The translations under genes were made by a program, and so were the position numbers. 64,000 nucleotides of DNA from NCBI RefSeq assembly GCF_052324685.1, contig NW_027506964.1:310001-374000 (forward strand), read 5' to 3'. This DNA is from Brachyhypopomus gauderio (taxonomy: Eukaryota > Chordata > Actinopteri > Gymnotiformes > Hypopomidae). Below, piece by piece: positions 58,303-64,000 of this stretch. Below the pieces are notes generated by a model. The model saw nothing but the letters and a program-made list of their open reading frames with translations, was not told where the DNA came from and did no database searches. Positions within the stretch are counted from its first letter, which is position 1. Each line of letters starts with the position of its first letter.

Positions 58303-59920
58303 CAGTTGTGATCAAATTTATTCAACCCCCACTGAAATAAAGTGTTTTGGCCAGTTTGACATTGATTTTGATCATTTCAGTCATCTTATTTACAATTATA
58401 TCAAAGAGGCACTTGTAAATTAGACAAACATAACATAATATTTATGATGGAATAACCACAAATGTCTTTACTGTGCTCACATCATTATCAGTTTTATTCA
58501 ACCCCCTAGTGACATTATTTTTTAGTACTTAGTACAACATCCTTTTCCAGTTATGACAGCTTTCAAGCGTGAAGCATAGCTTGACACAAGTGTCTTGCAG
58601 CGACCTATGGGTATCTTAGCCCATTCTTCATGGGCAAAAGCCTCCAGTTCAGTCACATTCTTAGGCTTGCGCACTGCAACTGCCTTCTTTAGGTCCCACC
58701 AGAGGTTCTCAATTGGATTTAAGTCTGGTGATTGCGATGGCCACTCTAGAATGTTCCAGCCTTTCATGTTCAACCATGCTCTAGTGGACTTGGATGTGTG
58801 CTTCGGATCATTGTCCTGTTGGAAGGTCCAACGTCTCCCAAGCCGCAGGTTTGTGACTGACTCCATCACATTTTCCTCCAAGATCTCCTGGTACTGAAGG
58901 GAATTCATGGTACCCTGCACACGTTGAAGCTTTCCTGTACCATTAGAAGCAAAACAGCCCCAAAGCATAATTGACCCCCTGCCGTGCTTCACAGTAGACA
59001 AGGTGTTCTTTTGTTCATAAGCCTGGTTCTTCCTCCTCCAAACATAGCACTGGTCCATTGGCCCAAACAGTTCTAATTTAGTTTCATCTGACCACAGTAC
59101 ACTGTTCCAAAACCTTTGTGGCTTGTCCACATGACTTTTGGCATACTGCAGTCGACTTTTCTTGTTCTTTGGAGTCAGCAAGGGGGTGCGTCTGGGCGTT
59201 CTGGCATGGAGGTCTTCGTTATGCAGTGCGCGCCTTATTGTCTGAGCTGAAACTTCAGTGCCCACATCTGACAGGTCTTTTTTCAGTTCCTTAGCAGTCA
59301 CGCGGGGATTTTTCTCCACATTACGCTTCAGGTAGCGCACAGCAGTCGCGGTCAGGATCTTCTTTCTGCCACGACCAGGTAACGTTTCCACTGTGCCCTT
59401 TAACTTGAACTTGCGAATGATACTTCCGATAGTGTCTCTTGGAATATTTAACAACTTCGCAATCTTTTTATATCCATTGCCATTCTTGTGAAGAGCAATA
59501 ACCTCTTCTCTTGTCTTCTGGGACCATTCTCTTGCCTTCACCATGCTTGGAAACACACCAGTAGATGTCTAGAAGGAGCTGAGTATCACAGTCCTTTTAA
59601 ATCTGCCTAATTGGTGCTTATCATGCTTGATTGCTGCTCGTTGACATCCACAGATGTTTTCAATACCTGATGGAAAACACTGGAATGAACCTCTGTTCTT
59701 AGGAGTGGTAGTCGTAAAGGGGTTGAATAATTGTGTCAATGAAGAAATCACAAAAAGGCCATTTAATACTTTATGACAAAAAAAATTGATGCTATCTTAG
59801 TTGCATTTAGTTCTTTAACAAGTCCTTGTAAGATTTCATTATGAACACAATTACAAATGTGCACTGAATTCCATAAAACCCTTCGCAGCATTGGGGGTTG
59901 AATAAATTTGATCACAACTG
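58303..59920 (-). mobile_element. Tc1 transposon, copy B (apparently intact)
   Basis: It is 1,618 bp long, flanked by TA (58301-58302 and 59921-59922). Terminal inverted repeats are CAGTTGTGATCAAATTTATT, with internal CAACCCC sites giving the IR/DR layout. It encodes one uninterrupted transposase on the minus strand. It differs from copy A (5708-7314) by only a few substitutions and one small rearrangement. Confidence 0.96.
58522..59556 (-). CDS. Tc1-family transposase, full-length open frame
   Basis: This 344-codon ORF has the normal length for the family. It cuts and pastes its own element at TA sites in the nucleus. The N-terminal paired-like helix-turn-helix region (about 10-120) has GYKKIAKLLNIPRDTIGSII and a GRGRKK hook. 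The catalytic triad is visible: D157 in LWSDETKLE, D248 in FQQDNDPKH and E283 in [10 protein letters not shown], a DD34E spacing (34 residues between D248 and E283). The ATG at 59556 gives MFPSMVKARE, matching the start in copy A. There are no internal stops or frameshifts. Whether it is active cannot be told from sequence: substitutions relative to copy A (for example WS/WF near residue 12, S/P near 187, R/G near 193) may or may not matter. Confidence 0.93.
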   Translation of the reverse strand: MFPSMVKAREWSQKTREEVIALHKNGNGYKKIAKLLNIPRDTIGSIIRKFKLKGTVETLPGRGRKKILTATAVRYLKRNVEKNPRVTAKELKKDLSDVGTEVSAQTIRRALHNEDLHARTPRRTPLLTPKNKKSRLQYAKSHVDKPQRFWNSVLWSDETKLELFGPMDQCYVWRRKNQAYEQKNTLSTVKHGRGSIMLWGCFASNGTGKLQRVQGTMNSLQYQEILEENVMESVTNLRLGRRWTFQQDNDPKHTSKSTRAWLNMKGWNILEWPSQSPDLNPIENLWWDLKKAVAVRKPKNVTELEAFAHEEWAKIPIGRCKTLVSSYASRLKAVITGKGCCTKY

Positions 59921-59929
59921 TAAGTATTC

Positions 59930-61400
59930 TCTGAGCCTGGGCTACATTCCCAGTTCATTCAAACTTGCAGTCAAAGCCGCTAATTAAAAAACCTGGTCTT
60001 AACCCCCAGGAACTGTCCAACTATAGGCCAATTTCTAATCTGTCATTCATATCCAAAATTTTAGAGAAAGTAGTTTCTTCACAACTCTCTTCGTTCTTAC
60101 AGACAGAACATGTATTAGAGTTATTTCAGTCTGGATTTAGACCCCATCACAGCAGTAAAACGGCACTGACTAAAGTACTGAACGATCTCTTAATATCCTC
60201 TGATAAAGGACACATTTCTTTTCTCATACTGCTAGACCTCAGTGCTGCTTTTGACACCATTGATCATAATATTCTACTTAATAGGCTGGAGACACTCATT
60301 GGCATAAGAGGTCAAGCACTCTCCTGGTTCAGGTCCTACCTGACAGATTGTTACCAATTTGTACTAGTAAATAACGAATGCTCAGAGCATTCTAAGGTAA
60401 AGTATGGTGTCCCACAAGGATCTGTACTGGGCCCCATATTATTCTCATTATATATGCTACCACTGGGCATTCTCATTATATATGCTACCACTGGGCATTC
60501 TCATTATATATGCTACCACTGGGCATCATTCGTAGGCATGGTATTAGCTTCCATTGGCACGCAGATGATACTCAGTTGTATATATCTTCTAATCCGGATA
60601 ATATCACTACAACTCTCAAGATTGAGAACTGCGTCCAGGACATTAAATACTGGATGGCGTCTAATTTTTTTCAACTTAATTCCGATAAGACGGAGGTGTT
60701 GAGTCTTGAGTCTAAAGCTGCTAGAAGCAATTGGGCTGATATTCCCTTTACCCTAGATGGTTTTTCAGTAACACCTAAATCTACTGCAAAAAGTTTAGGT
60801 GTCACTATTGATTCTGATCTTTCATTTGACACACATATATACAATGTCACTAAGGCTGCCTTTTTCCATTTACGTAATATCGCCAAGCTGATATACTTAC
60901 TTTCATTAGCTGATGCAGAGAAACTGGTCCATGCTTTTGTCTCGTCAAGATTGGACTACTGTAATAGTCTTCTAATTGGATGCTCTAAATCAGGGGTCGG
61001 CAACCTTTGGGACATGGAGTGCCAACTTTAACGTGTCTAGTCAATTAGTGTACCATTATCAACAAATAAAATTGGAGCGAGCGGGGGATGGTGAGTATAA
61101 ATTGTTAGGGGAGGGGAGGTGTAAATGGACACAAATTAAGTATTATATCACGATCGATCGCCAAGTATAAACGCCTCCGCCGCTCGTGCAGGTTTTTTTG
61201 CTGATGCTGGTCCAGCGTGTCGCGTGCCAGTGATTGTGCCATAGGTTGCCGACCCCTGCTCTAAACAGTCCATAAAGAAGCTACAACTTTTTAACTAAGG
61301 CTAGGAAATTCTATCATATTAGTCCCACTCTCGCGGCATTCCACTGGTATCCAATTAAATATCGCATTGAATTTAAAATTCTTCTGATATCCTATAAGGA
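59930..61400 (+). mobile_element. L2-type LINE, large ORF2 fragment
   Basis: The reverse transcriptase runs from [20 protein letters not shown] through [40 protein letters not shown], a frameshift, then [20 protein letters not shown] (ADD box), LGVTIDSDLSFDTHI and EKLVHAFVSSRLDYCNSLLI. A 31-bp stretch (GCATTCTCATTATATATGCTACCACTGG-type) is tandemly triplicated at 60452-60526 and causes the frame change. It is interrupted by a hAT MITE at 60991-61258 and ends at about 61400 at a second hAT-like copy. Confidence 0.9.
60991..61258. mobile_element. hAT MITE with 8-bp target duplication
   Basis: Ends are CAGGGGTCGGCAACCT and AGGTTGCCGACCCCTG. The 8-bp flanks CTCTAAAT (60983-60990) and CTCTAAAC (61259-61266) match at seven positions. 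It is inserted in L2 reverse transcriptase sequence. It contains the GGACACAAATTAAGTATTAT / CGATCGATCG module also present at 365 and 1921. Confidence 0.9.
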
Positions 61401-61404
61401 AGGG

Positions 61405-62036
61405 TCGGCAACCTTTGAGACATGGAGTGCCAACTTTAACATTTCTAGTCAATTAGTGTGCCACCATCAACAAATAAAATTTGAGGGGGGGGGGGGGGGG
61501 TGTTGCATGTTGCATACTGACAGTCATGCTGTCTACATTCTGATTAAGAATAGATTAAGAAAGTGAGGCTGCCCTCACTTTAGCCTAAATTCCAGCACTT
61601 TTCAAACCGGAAACACAATGCATGAAACATTAATTTTCGTCAGGTAAATGTTCCTTCCCCAGTTTTTGAGGGGTGTTTCTTTATACTGCCACATATCGTT
61701 TCGGACAACACTGCAAAGAATGTGATGCGGTATAAAGTATAAATGCCTCCACCATTCACGCGAGTTCGCACGAGGTGTGCGGAGTCGCGCGCTACGGTCA
61801 CTCGCGAAAGTATAATGCATAATAAATTATCCAGCCTTGACGCGGCTCAGGGATTAAGTCACACACAGCGCCGTGCGGCCGTTTATAAATTTAAACATAG
61901 GTCTGTGGCGGGAGCCGAGTGCAGAGTGTTGAGGAGCGATTTCGATTGGAGGATCGTGCTCTCTGTCTGAGATTTTTTATTAATAATTTTTTTTGCTGAT
62001 GCTGGTCCAGCGTGTTGCGTGCCAGTGATTATGCCT
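61405..62036. mobile_element. Second, larger hAT-like copy of the same family
   Basis: It starts GGGTCGGCAACCTTTGAGAC, parallel to the MITE, and near its end shares GCTGATGCTGGTCCAGCGTG and GCGTGCCAGTGATT. The interior (61500-61980) is not in the MITE and includes a G-run of about 19 at 61485. The right terminus is not clean; a different repeat (GCGTGCAAACTCATTTTCAC) starts at about 62039. No transposase is visible. Confidence 0.6.
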
Positions 62037-62038
62037 CG

Positions 62039-64000
62039 GCGTGCAAACTCATTTTCACCGCGGGCCACATCAGCATAATCGTTACCCACGGAGGGCCATA
62101 TGTAACTTATAAATGTACCTACTCCTTAACACTAGAAGTCCCTGAAATTTCAACCACCCCCCTGAAGTCCCAAAAGAGGGTCCAAAGAACCTTAGTCCAA
62201 ACTGACACCTCTGGTGGCTCCAATTAACATCCATTCATTTGCAAAAGTGCCCATTGCCTGAGGAATCAGCAGGGGGGAGAAGAGCTGAACTTGCCTCCAG
62301 TGTTATGTAAATGAGGCGTGTGTCAGGTATGGGTGGTTCCTGCTGAAAGCTTGCACCTCCTTGGCTGCCATATGAGACTGTGCAAGATCTCTTGCAAGAA
62401 GTCTCCTCATCTACAGAACCATATGTTTGAGATTTGATTTGTGAAAGGTTGAAATAATGTGAAATTGACACAAACATAATATTTGAATTATAATGGCATA
62501 TAGGTGGCATATTGATTAATCAAAATGGCTCTGATATTTTTAACCTTATTTTAAGTAGTTTTGTCTTTTGAAAAACTGCTAATAGGTAAAAATGTTTTTA
62601 CATAAATGTATACAAAAAACCCTCAGCTACTTGAAATAGAATAATATTATTGAGCAATTTTAACTTATCAAGATCAAGATTTTGCAGTGTGTCTCTTCCA
62701 AATACAGCCATAACCAGCAAACAAAAATAGGAAATTTAGGAAATCTTACCAAAAGAGATATCACTACTACAGATTTTCACTACTCTCTGAAAACTAACAA
62801 TGTGTTGTGTGTGACATTTGTGACCCTAGTCTTGAAAATTGCTTCATATGGGCTTTTCAAACTTTTTTTTTGGCCCACCTCCAACCTTTCACCTTTGGAG
62901 GACAACTTTGTTTTCATGTAAGGATCAAAAGAAAACAATTCTGTATAATACAGTACAATAGTGATAAAAACAATTGGAGTTAGGTGAACCATACAGGACA
63001 GGAGAGAAAAGAGGGGGAGAGAAAGTAAAAAGGGAAAAGACAGAAGAGCAGAAAAAACAGCTCAAATGATTCACCAACTGCTGCTACTAAATGAAGAGCA
63101 GAAAGTAAGACATACAGCACAAATGACTGATGTATGTGTGTGTGAGTGTGTGTGTTTATGTAAATGCAACATAGGATAAATGTACAGAATGTACTTATTA
63201 GCAAGGCCCCAGAGGCCAGAGGCAGGCAGAGAAAGACCAGGGAACCCCACCCGCCCACGGCCCCTCCAGGATCATGTCCAAAGCCTGCTGTGTACTGGAA
63301 ACCTTTGCTATCCTTGCTTCTCAGTCAACAGAGTAAGTGAAATGTGTGGTGACATGAATTTTCATCCACATGTAGGTGGCTACAGTCATCTTTCTCTTTA
63401 TTATAAAACTGACACAGACATTATTTGAACTATAATTCCAAAACATCTCAAGTCTGCCTCCTTTGTACTAATTTTGGATTTTTTTCTCACTGCAAAAGGT
63501 GACATGATTATTGGTCAAAATAGCTAAAGTTCAGATTTCTCTGAAAGGGTATTTTCTTCTCCGTCTGAGTCAATGGATCAACATAGCTCACACTATCACC
63601 CATCCCCCCGTCTACCTAGAAGTGGCTGCATAACAAAGGATGGCCTCATGATCCAAAATACCTCAGCACTGGCTTTTGGCAGGCTCAGGTAGAAATGTAG
63701 TAATGTTAGTAATGTTTTTCTTCTAAAAAAGATAAGTGGGTTCAAAATAACAATTTTTGAAAAAAATTACCAAATTAATTGTGTTGATCCACCTCAAAAA
63801 AGGTCATGCAAAAGTGTGTAAGCTGGTCCTGAGTGTGTCTGCCCATCCCCCAGCTGCATTGTTGTGCAGGGGACATGCATAAGGTGAGAGAGGCAGTCAG
63901 AGGGCCTGGCTGTGAGCAGCAGCTACAGAGGACATGATGTAAGTTTAGAAATATATACAATAAAGTTGAAATGTTCTCAACAGAGCACTCACATACAATT
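62039..64000. other. No gene seen to the window edge
   Basis: The first 100 bases (ACCGCGGGCCACATCAGC) are a repeat fragment common in fish. The remainder is AT-rich with short featureless ORFs. Confidence 0.4.

Noticed and set aside
63180..63428. 82-codon ORF near the window end as a possible exon
   Set aside because: No domain, and no consistent splice sites or neighbouring exons.

Overview
The window is vertebrate nuclear DNA, almost certainly from a ray-finned (teleost) fish. Three intron-bearing or vertebrate-specific genes sit in the order POP1 (+), NIPAL2 (-), KCNS2 (+), which is the order I recall for human 8q22. Between them lie typical fish repeats: L2/Maui-type LINEs with (TTGA)n tails, Tc1 elements ending in CAGTTGTGATCAAA, an RTE LINE, hAT MITEs, tRNA-derived SINEs, and many CA/GT microsatellites and minisatellites. 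The species cannot be resolved from the sequence alone.

Layout. 1-8.4 kb: a mosaic of DNA transposon, L2 and Tc1 pieces plus a 387-bp tandem repeat. 8.39-17.8 kb: POP1, an RNase P/MRP protein subunit. I could join 15 coding exons in frame into exactly 1,024 codons plus stop, starting with an ATG at the first base after a splice acceptor. 18-22.7 kb: intergenic DNA with an L2 broken by a hAT element. 23.1-34.6 kb: NIPAL2, a NIPA-like magnesium-transporter family membrane protein on the minus strand. Ten exons are secure and phase-consistent; the first exon, near 34.6 kb, is inferred. 34.5-36.7 kb: KCNS2 (Kv9.2), a silent modifier subunit of Kv2 potassium channels. Its 477-residue ORF is uninterrupted and a probable 5' UTR exon lies at about 34.9 kb. 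36.7-64 kb: no host gene that I can support. This stretch holds transposons, solo-LTR-like elements, two large satellites and unrecognised unique DNA.

The three host genes do not form a functional pathway; their linkage is old synteny. The putative NIPAL2 first exon and the KCNS2 5' exon lie head to head within about 0.4 kb, which suggests a shared CpG-rich promoter region.

No wholly new biological system is evident. The most interesting material is structural. Three related LTR-like elements (39.7, 52.1 and 54.8 kb) share TGTCACG / ACGTTACA-type ends, and two of them have grown a satellite from their 5' end; one of these has a clear 1,012-bp higher-order repeat. There are two nearly identical Tc1 copies, one with an open 344-codon transposase. 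A five-unit coding minisatellite lies inside POP1. Several microsatellites directly abut splice sites of POP1 and NIPAL2. Several nested insertions have readable target-site duplications. A tRNA-like fold lies in a POP1 intron.
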